The notes under the pieces are model-generated. The model was not told the origin of the DNA. It saw only the letters and a list, made by a program, of their open reading frames with translations, and searched no databases. From NCBI GenBank assembly GCA_949295035.1, contig CASFJO010000090.1:1-36374 (forward strand): a DNA stretch of 36,374 nt, written 5' to 3'. Positions 19,117 to 26,238 of the stretch are shown one piece after another (position 1 is the first letter of the stretch; every line of letters starts with the position of its first letter). Both the position numbers and the translations under genes were made by a program. This stretch comes from an uncultured Gemmiger sp. (lineage in GTDB: Bacteria; Bacillota; Clostridia; Oscillospirales; Ruminococcaceae).

Positions 19117-19311
19117 ATGAACAAGAACACTTCCGCCATGATGAGCGCCGCCGCTCCCGCCATGCTGGGCATCGCGGCTGTAGCCGCGGTGGGCGCGGCG
19201 GGCGCCGCTATGGCCCGCAGCCGCAAACCCGCCCGCCGCATGGCCCGCAAGGTGGCCAAAGGCGCCGAGAAAGCCGTCATGCAGATGGACAAGGTGTTGC
19301 GCCAATTCTGA
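19117..19311 (+). CDS. Small membrane protein, 64 residues, unknown function
   Basis: The product has one Ala/Gly-rich hydrophobic helix (AMLGIAAVAAVGAAGAAM, about residues 15-32) followed by a basic amphipathic tail (RSRKPARRMARKVAKGAEKA). AAAAGGAGGA lies 8 bases before the ATG, and a strong terminator follows at 19329-19364, so it is a real single-gene unit. I do not recognise a family. The charge pattern suggests N-outside insertion with the basic tail in the cytoplasm, where it could touch lipids or nucleic acid; that is only inference. Confidence 0.75.
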   Translation: MNKNTSAMMSAAAPAMLGIAAVAAVGAAGAAMARSRKPARRMARKVAKGAEKAVMQMDKVLRQF

Positions 19312-19328
19312 ACGGGCCCGCAGCAAAA

Positions 19329-19364
19329 ACACGCGCCCCGGCAGGTCCGGGGCGCGTGTTTTTT
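19329..19364. terminator. Bidirectional terminator
   Basis: A perfect 13-bp stem (19329-19341 with 19347-19359) is followed by TTTTT on the plus strand and, on the minus strand, by TTTTTGC. It serves the small membrane protein and the large lipoprotein gene converging on it. Confidence 0.9.
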
Positions 19365-19399
19365 ATACATCCAGGATAATCCTTTTTACTTTATACCGA

Positions 19400-21091
19400 T
19401 CAGGCGGTAGCGCGGGCGTTCTCGCAGCTCTTGGTCAGGGCGGTGAGGATATCGCCGTGGGCGTCCCGCAGGCTCATGGTGGCGCTGGCGGTCAGATCGG
19501 CCAGCGCGGTCTGCTCATCCGGAGTGAGCGCGTCAAACTTGGCCTTGTCCTCGTCGCTGGAGTTGTCGGTGATCTTCAGCGGGCGGCCGTTGGAATCGGA
19601 GCAGCTGGCCGCGAACCAGGCCTCCACCTCGTCGATGGTCTTGCCGGCGAAGAAGGCCTCAAAGGCGTTCATCTCGTCGGTCCAGGTGCCGCTGCCCAGC
19701 TGGTAGCCGTCGCCGCGCTGGCGCTTGGTCTGCCAGGAAGCGACCTCCTCCAAAAAGCTCTCGTCGGTGGGCTCGATGGTGCTGTCCACCACCGCGTCGT
19801 GGTCGGAATCATAGTTGTAGGCGTCCTGGCCGGGCCAGCCGGAGAAGTGGGGCATGCCGTCCCCATCGTAGTTGGGGGTGGCCACCTCCACCTGATCCAC
19901 ATACACGTCCAGCATCTTGCCGTCCGCGTCCAGCAGGGTGGCGGCAAAGACGGTGTTGAAGCTGTAGACCGGCACTTCCTGATCGTCGGAGCCGGGGCCC
20001 TGCCGGCCGCTGCTCACCACGCCCAGGCCCATGCCGGCGATCTGGTCGGCGGTGACCGCGATCCCCTTGCGGGCATCATAGGCGGCGCGGATGGCGGTGA
20101 GGATGTCGCCGTGGGCGTCCCGCAGGCTCATGGTGGCGCTGGCGGTCAGATCGGCCAGGGCGGCCTGCTCATCGGCGCTCAGGGCGTCGAACTTGGCCTT
20201 GTCCTCGTCGCTGGAGTTGTCGGTGATCTTCAGGGGGCGGCCGTTGGAATCGGAGCAGTTGGCGGCAAACCAGGCCTCCACCTCGTCCACGGTCATGCCC
20301 ACAAAGAACTGCTCAAAAGCGTTCATCTCGTCGGTCCAGGTGCCGCTGCCCAGCTGGTAGCCGTCGCCCCGTTCCCGCTTGGTCTGCCAGGAGGCGATCT
20401 CCTCCAAAAAGCTCTCGTCGGTGGGCTCGATCACGCTGTCCACCACCGCGTCGTGGTTCTCGTCGTAGTTATAGCCGCCCTTGCCGGGATAGCCGGAGAA
20501 ATGGGGCATGCCGTCCCCGTCGTAGTTGGGGGTGGCCACCTCCACCTGGTCCACGTTCAGGGCCACGATCTTGCCCTCGCCGTCAAACAGCGCCTGCACC
20601 GCCACGGTGTTGAAGCTGTAGACCGGCACTTCCTGATCGTCGGAGCCGGGGCCCTGCCGGCCGGTGCTCACCACGCCCAGGCCATGGTACAGATCCGCGC
20701 CCTCCAGGGTCTTGGAGTCCTCTTTCTCGGCGGGGGCCTCATAGGGATAGGCCTCCGGGTCCAGGGCATTGTTCACCGCGGCCACGGCGGCGTTGCTGGT
20801 GACGGTGGCGCCCGCCACCAGGTCCACCTCCACGCTGCCCGCCTCGGTCATGGCGGCGGCCAGGGTCTCCAGCGCAGCGCCGCCCAAATCGGGGGTCTCG
20901 TTCGGGCCGTCGAAGGCCACGGCGGTGATCTTGCCGCCCTCGGTGGTGACGGTGGCGGTGACCACGCCGCCGAAGCCGTTGGCTTTGCCGGTCAGGGTGA
21001 CGCTCTCGCCGCCGGCGGACTGGGTCTGGCCGCAGGCGGCCAGGCTCAGGATCAGCGCTGCGCAGAGCAGCCAGGCGATCCATCGTTTCAT
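19400..21091 (-). CDS. FMN-binding-domain lipoprotein with a duplicated 218-residue module
   Basis: The 563-residue product has a lipoprotein signal peptide (lipobox LAAC, Cys about residue 20) and an FMN-binding domain at about residues 32-112 ending in VAGATVTS, a probable ApbE flavinylation site. Then come two nearly identical modules, each beginning GLGVVS(T/S)GRQGPG and ending in RDAHGDILTA. They share NYDGDGMPHFSG, DGYQLGSGTWTDEMNAFE and KITDNSSDEDKAKFDAL. Similar stretches occur in PplA-like surface flavoproteins, so a redox role outside the membrane is likely. The N-terminal domain is a paralog of the 119-residue lipoprotein at 8291-8650. GAGGAG lies about 11 bases before the ATG. The gene is divergent from the two-component system. 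Confidence 0.85.
   Translation of the reverse strand: MKRWIAWLLCAALILSLAACGQTQSAGGESVTLTGKANGFGGVVTATVTTEGGKITAVAFDGPNETPDLGGAALETLAAAMTEAGSVEVDLVAGATVTSNAAVAAVNNALDPEAYPYEAPAEKEDSKTLEGADLYHGLGVVSTGRQGPGSDDQEVPVYSFNTVAVQALFDGEGKIVALNVDQVEVATPNYDGDGMPHFSGYPGKGGYNYDENHDAVVDSVIEPTDESFLEEIASWQTKRERGDGYQLGSGTWTDEMNAFEQFFVGMTVDEVEAWFAANCSDSNGRPLKITDNSSDEDKAKFDALSADEQAALADLTASATMSLRDAHGDILTAIRAAYDARKGIAVTADQIAGMGLGVVSSGRQGPGSDDQEVPVYSFNTVFAATLLDADGKMLDVYVDQVEVATPNYDGDGMPHFSGWPGQDAYNYDSDHDAVVDSTIEPTDESFLEEVASWQTKRQRGDGYQLGSGTWTDEMNAFEAFFAGKTIDEVEAWFAASCSDSNGRPLKITDNSSDEDKAKFDALTPDEQTALADLTASATMSLRDAHGDILTALTKSCENARATA
19430..20687 (-). repeat. Tandem in-gene duplication, period 654 bp
   Basis: Two copies of about 600 bp (roughly 19430-20033 and 20084-20687) lie at a constant offset of 654 bases: for example CGGTGTTGAA occurs at 19951 and 20605, and GAGGAT at 19445 and 20099. 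The unchanged offset shows no indels between copies. Differences are mostly scattered single bases, many at third codon positions, suggesting a recent duplication or gene conversion. Confidence 0.85.
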
Positions 21092-21179
21092 AAGGTTTCG
21101 TTCTCCTCTCTTTGTTGCCGATCGCGGGGCGCTTTGCCCCGCCTCTTGTGTCATTGTACGTCAGGAATTTGTCAAAGCC

Positions 21180-21208
21180 TTGTCAGTGCCCGGCGGCGTT
21201 GGTATAAT
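21180..21208 (+). promoter_or_regulatory. Promoter of the two-component system
   Basis: TTGTCA (21180-21185), 17 bases and perfect TATAAT (21203-21208), 35 bases before the response regulator start. A minus-strand TTGACA (21170-21175) for the divergent lipoprotein gene almost touches it, so the two transcription units may be co-regulated. Confidence 0.75.
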
Positions 21209-21242
21209 TAGGAATAAATTTGGCAACGCGGAGGGATATCCC

Positions 21243-21923
21243 ATGGCGACGCTGCTGTTGGTGGACGACAATGAGCAGATCCTGCAGGTGCTGGACCGGT
21301 ACGCCCGGGCTCAGGGCCACGACACGGTGCTGGCCCGCGCCGGCGGCGAGGCTCTGGAGGCATTTGCCCGGCAGGAACCCGACCTGGTGCTGTTGGATGT
21401 GATGCTGCCCGGGATGGACGGATTCGCGGTCTGCCGGGCGATCCGGCAGCGCAGCCAGGTGCCGGTGATCCTGATCACCGCCCGCGGTGAGGATGAGGAC
21501 CGGATCCTGGGGCTGGACATCGGCGCGGACGACTATGTGGTAAAGCCCTTCTCCCCCGGCGAGGTGATGGCCCGGGTGCGGGCGGTGCTGCGGCGGGTGC
21601 CGCCCGCCAGCCGGCCGGAGGTGTTCCGCGCTGGGGCGCTGGAGATCGACCGGCAGACCTTCGCTGTGCGGGTGGCGGGCCAGCCGGTGGCGCTGACCCG
21701 CCGGGCCGCCGAGATCCTCTGGACCCTCGCCCGGCGGCCCCGGCAGGTCTTTACCCGGGAAATGCTGCTGGAGATGCTCTGGGGGCCGGACTATCTGGGT
21801 GACGTGCGGGCGGTGGACAGCCAGATCAAGCGGATGCGCGGCGTCCTGGCGGATCTGCCGGGGCGGGATTTCTCCATCCGCACGGTCTGGGGCGTGGGGT
21901 ATCAGTTTGAATCGGGCCGGTAA
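21243..21923 (+). CDS. OmpR-family response regulator
   Basis: The 226-residue product has a receiver domain (VDDNEQ acidic pocket; phosphorylated Asp in LLDVMLPGMDG at about residue 53; Thr in LITARGE; Lys in VVKPFSPGE) and a C-terminal winged helix (LTRRAAEIL through VDSQIKRMR and TVWGVGYQFE). It would bind DNA as a dimer once phosphorylated by the kinase that overlaps its 3' end. GGAGGGAT precedes the ATG. The divergent large flavin lipoprotein, whose promoter abuts this one, is the first candidate target. Confidence 0.95.
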   Translation: MATLLLVDDNEQILQVLDRYARAQGHDTVLARAGGEALEAFARQEPDLVLLDVMLPGMDGFAVCRAIRQRSQVPVILITARGEDEDRILGLDIGADDYVVKPFSPGEVMARVRAVLRRVPPASRPEVFRAGALEIDRQTFAVRVAGQPVALTRRAAEILWTLARRPRQVFTREMLLEMLWGPDYLGDVRAVDSQIKRMRGVLADLPGRDFSIRTVWGVGYQFESGR

Positions 21924-23364
21924 GGGCAGCCGCCTGGCCCGGCAGATCGCCGGCCGGGCCGGGCTGCAGATGGCGGCGCTGAACCTGGCGCTGTTTGTGC
22001 TGTTCGGGGCGGTGTATCTGGCGCAGGGGGTGCGGCTGCAGCTGCTGGGCCCGCTGGAACAGGCCCGGGACCGGCTGGTGCGCAAACTGGAGGACGGGGA
22101 ACTGGCGCTGGCCGCCCCGCCGGCGCAGGGCCTGCCGGAAGAACTGCGGTTTCTGCGCACCCTGGAGCGGGACGGCCTGGATCTCACGGTGGTGCTGGAG
22201 AACGACCGGGCGGTCTGGTATGACGAACAGGCCGACGAGATGACCGAAGGGGCGCTGGCCGCCCCGTTCGTGCCGGGAGACGAAGCGCCGGGCATCCGGC
22301 TGCGCACCGTGCCCGGGCACGGTTGGATGGCGGTGGCGGGCGCCCGGGTGGAGGACCCGGCGGGCGGCAGCGCGCTGGTTCTGGCGGCGCTGCCGCTGCG
22401 CACGCTGGGCAGCGCCTTGCAGCCCATGCTGGCCATGCTGGCCCTGAGCACCCTGGCGGCGGTCCTGCTGACCCACGGGCTCAGCCGGCGGCTGAGCCGG
22501 CAGCTGGTGCGGCCGCTGCAGGCGATGGAACAGGCGCTGGCCCGCTGGCGGGGCGAGCAGTACGATCCGCCCGAAGCCGCCCCCACGGCGGACGAACTGG
22601 GCGAGCTGCGCAACGCCATGGAGCAGACCGCCCGGCAGCTGGAACAGGCGCGGGACCGGCGCAAAAAGGAGGATGAGGACCGGCGGGTGTTCTTTGCGGA
22701 CATCAGCCATGAGCTCAAGACCCCGCTGGCGGTGCTGCGGGCGCAGGCGGAACTGATGCGGGACGGGATGCTGGAGGCGGCCGAGGTGCCCGCGCAGGCC
22801 GAAGGCATGCTCACCGAGCTGGAACAGTTGCAGACGGTGGTACAGGACCTTCTGACCCTGGCCCGGATGCAGGCGCCCGGCTACACGTTGGAACGGCAGG
22901 TGTGCAGTTTGCGCGCGATCCTGCTGGACGCGGGCCGGTCGCTGACCCAGCTGGCCCGCAAACAGGGGGTACGTTTTGTGCTGGAGCTGCCCGATCCCGA
23001 TCCTTTGCAGGACCGGGTCCTGACCCACTACGACCGGATGCGCCAGCTGGTGATGATCCTGGGCGAGAACGGCGTCAAGTACACCCGGCCGGGCGGCCAG
23101 GCCGGGATGCGGCTGGAATACGCTCCCGACGGCCCGGTGGTGCTGGTGTGGGATCAGGGCACCGGCATCCCGGCCGAGGAACAGGGCCGGGTGTTCGACC
23201 GGTTCTACCGGGGGGTGAACCGCACCGCCACCGCCGGCGAGGGGCTGGGCCTGGCCATTGCCCGCCAGCTCAGTCAGGCGCTGTGCGCGCCGTTGCGGCT
23301 GGAACGTACCGGCCCGGAGGGCAGCCTGTTCAGCCTGCATCCGCCGGCGGCGGGCCGCTCCTAG
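21907..23364 (+). CDS. Sensor histidine kinase
   Basis: The 485-residue product has a first membrane helix (MAALNLALFVLFGAVYLA), an external sensing region of about 140 residues, a second helix (MLAMLALSTLAAVLLT), a HAMP-like linker, a HisKA domain with ADISHELKTPLA (phosphorylated His), and an HATPase_c domain with the N box (ENGVKYT), G1 box (WDQGTGIP) and G2 box (GEGLGLAIARQL). The start is uncertain. TTG at 21907-21909, with GTGGGG upstream and a 17-base overlap with the regulator gene, fits best; no ATG occurs before the first helix with a good ribosome-binding site. It pairs with the preceding regulator. The signal is unknown. Confidence 0.9.
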   Translation: MNRAGKGSRLARQIAGRAGLQMAALNLALFVLFGAVYLAQGVRLQLLGPLEQARDRLVRKLEDGELALAAPPAQGLPEELRFLRTLERDGLDLTVVLENDRAVWYDEQADEMTEGALAAPFVPGDEAPGIRLRTVPGHGWMAVAGARVEDPAGGSALVLAALPLRTLGSALQPMLAMLALSTLAAVLLTHGLSRRLSRQLVRPLQAMEQALARWRGEQYDPPEAAPTADELGELRNAMEQTARQLEQARDRRKKEDEDRRVFFADISHELKTPLAVLRAQAELMRDGMLEAAEVPAQAEGMLTELEQLQTVVQDLLTLARMQAPGYTLERQVCSLRAILLDAGRSLTQLARKQGVRFVLELPDPDPLQDRVLTHYDRMRQLVMILGENGVKYTRPGGQAGMRLEYAPDGPVVLVWDQGTGIPAEEQGRVFDRFYRGVNRTATAGEGLGLAIARQLSQALCAPLRLERTGPEGSLFSLHPPAAGRS

Positions 23365-23439
23365 CCAGGCCGGCCCTTCCGGCGCCGCGGCGCACGGCGT
23401 TTGCCGTTCCGTATGGGCATTCCCTTGTCCGGAGGATGC

Positions 23440-23475
23440 AAAAGGGCGGCGGCATATCCTGCCGCCGCCTTTTTC
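23440..23475 (+). terminator. Terminator of the two-component operon
   Basis: A stem GGCGGCGGCA/TGCCGCCGCC with a 5-base loop is followed by TTTTT, 75 bases after the kinase stop. Confidence 0.85.
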
Positions 23476-23540
23476 ACCCGCCCGCGCAAACCGGCGGGCC
23501 GGCCGCCTTGCCGGTCAGCCGGTTGGGCCGGATCGGCGGA

Positions 23541-23741
23541 TCACCGCCGTGCGTCCTGTTCACGCTTTAACCGTGCTTTTGCTTCTTCCACACTTTCCCC
23601 CTCCCGGGTAAGGTAGCGGTCAACAAACGCGTCCTCTAACCTGGTATAGCTTCCAACGACCGCATCTTCCATTTTTTGATAGCTTCCAACGACCTTTTTG
23701 GCGATTGTTTCGTTGGTTTTTACAAGTTTGGATTTTGCCAT
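23541..23741 (-). CDS. Small conserved cytoplasmic protein, 66 residues
   Basis: The product is hydrophilic and has an internal near-repeat, VVGSYQKMEDA and VVGSYTRLEDA, then FVDRYLTREGESVEEAKARLK. This pattern recurs in short uncharacterised Firmicutes proteins often encoded beside small membrane proteins. AAAGGA lies 9 bases before the ATG at 23739-23741. It is downstream of the membrane protein at 23836-24060 on the same strand, so they may act together. No function is known to me. Confidence 0.75.
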   Translation of the reverse strand: MAKSKLVKTNETIAKKVVGSYQKMEDAVVGSYTRLEDAFVDRYLTREGESVEEAKARLKREQDARR

Positions 23742-23835
23742 TTCGCAAGGTCCTTTCTTAAATATGTGGGAATGCCGGCCGGGTGCGCGCCTGTCTTTGT
23801 CCGGGCGATCCGCGGCAGGCTTTTCCGATTCGGTT

Positions 23836-24060
23836 TCAAGCCCGAATGCCTTTTGTCAGAGGAACAAGACAAAGCAAAACAACGATTCCGGCAAGGCCGA
23901 TCACAATGCCCATAACCATTTTTCCCCAGACCATGCTGAAACACATCCCGACCCCCAGGCCCAAAGCGCCCGCGATCCCGACAAGGACGGTCAGAACCGT
24001 CTTTTTGTCCACCCGGATCGGCGCCTTAAACTCTGAGATTCGCTGTTCAATGTTTCTCAC
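23836..24060 (-). CDS. Small two-helix membrane protein, start codon unclear
   Basis: The 74-residue product has a polar N-terminus (QRISEFKAPIRVDKK) and two hydrophobic helices (VLTVLVGIAGALGLGVGMCF and MVMGIVIGLAGIVVLLCLV). The annotated start is GTG at 24058-24060, but AGGAGG touches it; the codon with ideal spacing from AGGAGG is the ATT four codons on (24049-24051). The same ATT situation occurs at the amidoligase gene. It belongs to a cluster of three short minus-strand genes next to the chromosome/mobile-element border. Function unknown. Confidence 0.65.
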   Translation of the reverse strand: MRNIEQRISEFKAPIRVDKKTVLTVLVGIAGALGLGVGMCFSMVWGKMVMGIVIGLAGIVVLLCLVPLTKGIRA

Positions 24061-24105
24061 CTCCTCAAGAGAAAAGCATCTGATTTGTTCGCAAAATCAG
24101 GTGCT

Positions 24106-24411
24106 TTAAAGCTCCATATCCTGTTTTCGCTGCTGTTGCTTTTTCCGGTTTGCTTCCCGCTGTGCGCTGTCCTGTTTGGATTTATTCAGAAAAGCAAGAA
24201 TGGATTCTTTTGCCTTTTCCTGAATCTGCTGTTTACCAGCCTGCTTGACCTCCGGCTGCATCAGCTTCTTCTGGATTTTTGTCAGCGCAGACTGCATAGC
24301 ATTTTTGATTTTGGAAATTACTCCATCCAGCCGGGCAGCGGCATACTCACGCTCTTTTGGCGGCGCTTTCCTTTCCGGCGAGAGTACCCAGTTTTTCGTT
24401 TCCTCCACCAA
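24106..24411 (-). CDS. Short basic coiled-coil protein, 101 residues
   Basis: The frame starts at TTG (24409-24411) with AGGAGG 8 bases upstream. The product is highly charged and helical, with Lys/Gln-rich segments (KIKNAMQSALTKIQKKL, KQQIQEKAKESILAFLNK) and a Lys/Gln/Arg tail. No domain is recognised. It may be an intact small protein or the C-terminal part of a larger mobile-element protein that kept a fortuitous start; the good ribosome-binding site favours the first. It stands just left of the attenuator-like hairpin at 24443-24525. Confidence 0.55.
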   Translation of the reverse strand: MVEETKNWVLSPERKAPPKEREYAAARLDGVISKIKNAMQSALTKIQKKLMQPEVKQAGKQQIQEKAKESILAFLNKSKQDSAQREANRKKQQQRKQDMEL

Positions 24412-24442
24412 CCGGATATCCTCCTAATCCTGTACACTGGAA

Positions 24443-24525
24443 AGTGCCAACAACCCAGTGGAAAGGAATAGCGATGAAAGAGCAAAATGGTAATCTATGA
24501 GTGCTGGGTTGTTGGCACTCTTTTT
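24443..24525 (+). promoter_or_regulatory. Attenuator-like terminator with an embedded leader peptide
   Basis: Perfect 16-base arms (24443-24458 and 24504-24519) are followed by TTTTT. The 45-base loop holds GGAAAGGA and an 8-codon frame, MKEQNGNL, at 24474-24500, whose stop lies four bases before the right arm. This is the geometry of ribosome-dependent transcription attenuation, as in leaders of antibiotic-resistance genes. The next 200 bases (24526-24722) contain no gene on the plus strand, so the controlled gene appears lost. Confidence 0.55.
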
Positions 24526-24722
24526 GTTTATTCTACTAGCTCTGGGGGTCGCCGACAAAAATTGGTTAAATACTCCCGACAAAATATGGTCGCGATCTCC
24601 CGGCGCCAACAATGTCAAGAAAACGCCGCCTGAATCCTTCTATTCATAAGATCACTAAACCACAAAAAAGCTACTAATTAGATACTAATTTTCAAATGCA
24701 GTCTCATTTGGTACAAATTGTC

Positions 24723-25112
24723 TTAATATCTGGTCTCTCCCTTGCTGGGGACCTGGACTTCCCGGCAGTATTCAGGGTACCGGATACGAATTGCTTCCAG
24801 CATATAGCCTGCATCCGATGTGCTGAACAGATCGTAGGGCGTTGCACAGCCGTCGGCGTTCCACCCGTTCCAAAGGTTGAATGCCAACCGCGTTATGCAG
24901 CTGCTGCCGCTGGTCTGCCAGCCTTTGTTCAGCCCCTCCGGCCGGATAACGTTTTCCTGAAAATCAAAGACATCCTCGATATGCTTTCGGGTTTCGCCGC
25001 TGATGCCCATCGTGTAAAAAAACGCCTTGTGGTAGGGATCAAGGCCGCCGGTCCGAGCGAGGCACTGCTCATAGAATTTCTCGTGTTCTCTGTTTTTGAA
25101 TTTGATTGACAT
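24723..25112 (-). CDS. DUF6075 family protein (copy 1)
   Basis: This 129-residue protein is nearly identical to the one at 32672-33058: both start with KFKNREHEKFYEQCL and share DPYHKAFFYTMGISGETR, QTSGSSC and FSTSDAGYMLEAIRIRYPEY. DUF6075 proteins are found in conjugative and mobilizable elements of Clostridia; their activity is unknown. AAAGGAGG lies 6 bases before the ATG. The gene forms part of a repeated block with the hairpins and the tRNA-Lys 3' sequence to its right, and is probably the first gene of an element now mostly deleted. Confidence 0.8.
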   Translation of the reverse strand: MSIKFKNREHEKFYEQCLARTGGLDPYHKAFFYTMGISGETRKHIEDVFDFQENVIRPEGLNKGWQTSGSSCITRLAFNLWNGWNADGCATPYDLFSTSDAGYMLEAIRIRYPEYCREVQVPSKGETRY

Positions 25113-25454
25113 TTTGTTCCTCCTTTTGCTCTGGGTGTTGAACAGGATCCACCGGCTGGGAAAGACGGATGAATCCCGTTTCGCCACTGGTTCTTTTCCC
25201 GTTGAAAAACGCTGAAATCTCGCAGCGTTTTATCTTCTTCCCAGCCGGTAAATAATCTAGGGGGAGAGGTGTGGAGAGGGGGAGAAAACGAAAAAAGCGC
25301 CCCGGCCAACATGAGCCGAGGCGCTGCCTGAAAAAGGGTACACTTCCCCCTTGGATTTTGAAAGTTCGATTTTCAACAAAAAAGAGCCCGCGATGTTTAT
25401 ACCATCACAGGCTCTGACCGGTCCTATTGCAGGATATTGTGTGTTTTCTGATAT
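25113..25454 (-). other. Spacer with stacked minus-strand terminator-like hairpins
   Basis: No gene is seen. Two hairpins each have a T run on the minus strand: AGCGCC..GGCGCT (25296-25325, T6 at 25291-25296) and AGAGCC..GGCTCT (25383-25415, T6 at about 25378-25383). A third sits at the tRNA end. CCGGCTGGGAA near 25151 and TTCCCAGCCGG near 25236 form a distant inverted repeat. The equivalent spacer of copy 2 (33059-33604) has the same design. Confidence 0.5.
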
Positions 25455-25491
25455 AAAAAATCCACTGTCCAAATTTCTCTGGACAGTGGAT
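25455..25491 (-). terminator. Terminator after the tRNA-Lys-like sequence (copy 1)
   Basis: An 11-bp perfect stem (25460-25470 with 25481-25491) directly follows the CCA end on the minus strand and runs into TTTTTT. The identical hairpin follows the second tRNA fragment at 33605-33642. Confidence 0.85.
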
Positions 25492-25494
25492 ATC

Positions 25495-25572
<78 letters not shown>

Positions 25573-25596
25573 TTCTCAGGGCAGTTTTCCTTGAAT

Positions 25597-26238
25597 TTAT
25601 GCCACTTCAGCGTTATGGTCATTCGTTAGAGTTTTTTTCGTCTGTTCCTCGGGTTTGCAGATTTCCATGAATTGCTTGTAGCTCATTTTCAGGTGAATCG
25701 TAACCTGATAGCCCTTCCCGACTTCGACCTTCTCCAGCAGTTCGCTGAGAATGACTCGCTTTCGGGCGGTTGAGGCCATTTCAAATTCTTCCGCCCAACC
25801 ACAGAACTGACGGTAGTACTCTTTGATCCGTCTTGTGGTTGCGGCTTCGTCTTCGATTTGTGCAAGCGTCATGGCATACTTCTGTCTTGCACTACTCAGT
25901 TCCGACTCTGCCTTTGCAATCAGCCTGGCCAGCATCTCCTGCGAGAAGCTGCTTTTCCCATCAATGCACCGAAGCACTTCGCTTTCGTACCGCTCCAAGG
26001 CGTGTTCGCATTCCCGCAGTTCTTTTTCCAATGCGTCTTTCTGTTTCTTTCTGCCTTGGTTTTCCTGCCGAATTTTCTGCTCCAGTACCTTATCTCGGGG
26101 TTCCCGTTGAATGGCCGAGAACAGTTCCCGCACTGCTTCCAGCACGATCCCGTCAACGCGATCCGCCAAATAGAGTGCTTGCCCATCGCAGTCCCGAAGT
26201 TTCTGTGCCCGCTGGAAGCAATTGTATTTGGGCTGCAT
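25597..26238 (-). pseudogene. C-terminal fragment of a large serine recombinase
   Basis: The 213-residue frame reads NCFQRAQKLRDCDGQALYLA, the end of the zinc-ribbon part of a large serine recombinase, then a long charged coiled coil (EQKIRQENQGRKKQKDALEK and onward) and the C-terminal SELLEKVEVGKGYQVTIHLK. The catalytic resolvase domain (usually the first 150 residues) and the DNA-binding recombinase domain are absent, so it cannot recombine DNA. Its 5' end coincides with the point where relaxase homology stops, in a different frame, near 26238. Its 3' end is 25 bases from the tRNA-Lys-like site, where an integrase gene would be expected. Confidence 0.75.

Noticed and set aside
19430-20687. 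Repeats considered as a CRISPR array
   Set aside because: There are two long copies inside one coding frame, not short repeats with unique spacers. No cas genes are present and no other array was seen.
19457-21211. A 584-codon frame antisense to the large lipoprotein
   Set aside because: Shadow of the real gene; its internal repeat only mirrors the duplication in the lipoprotein gene.
21826-23340. A 504-codon frame antisense to the histidine kinase
   Set aside because: Gln/His/Arg-rich shadow; the kinase motifs are on the plus strand.
24424-24618. A 64-codon minus-strand frame over the attenuator
   Set aside because: It merely reads through the inverted repeat and has no ribosome-binding site.
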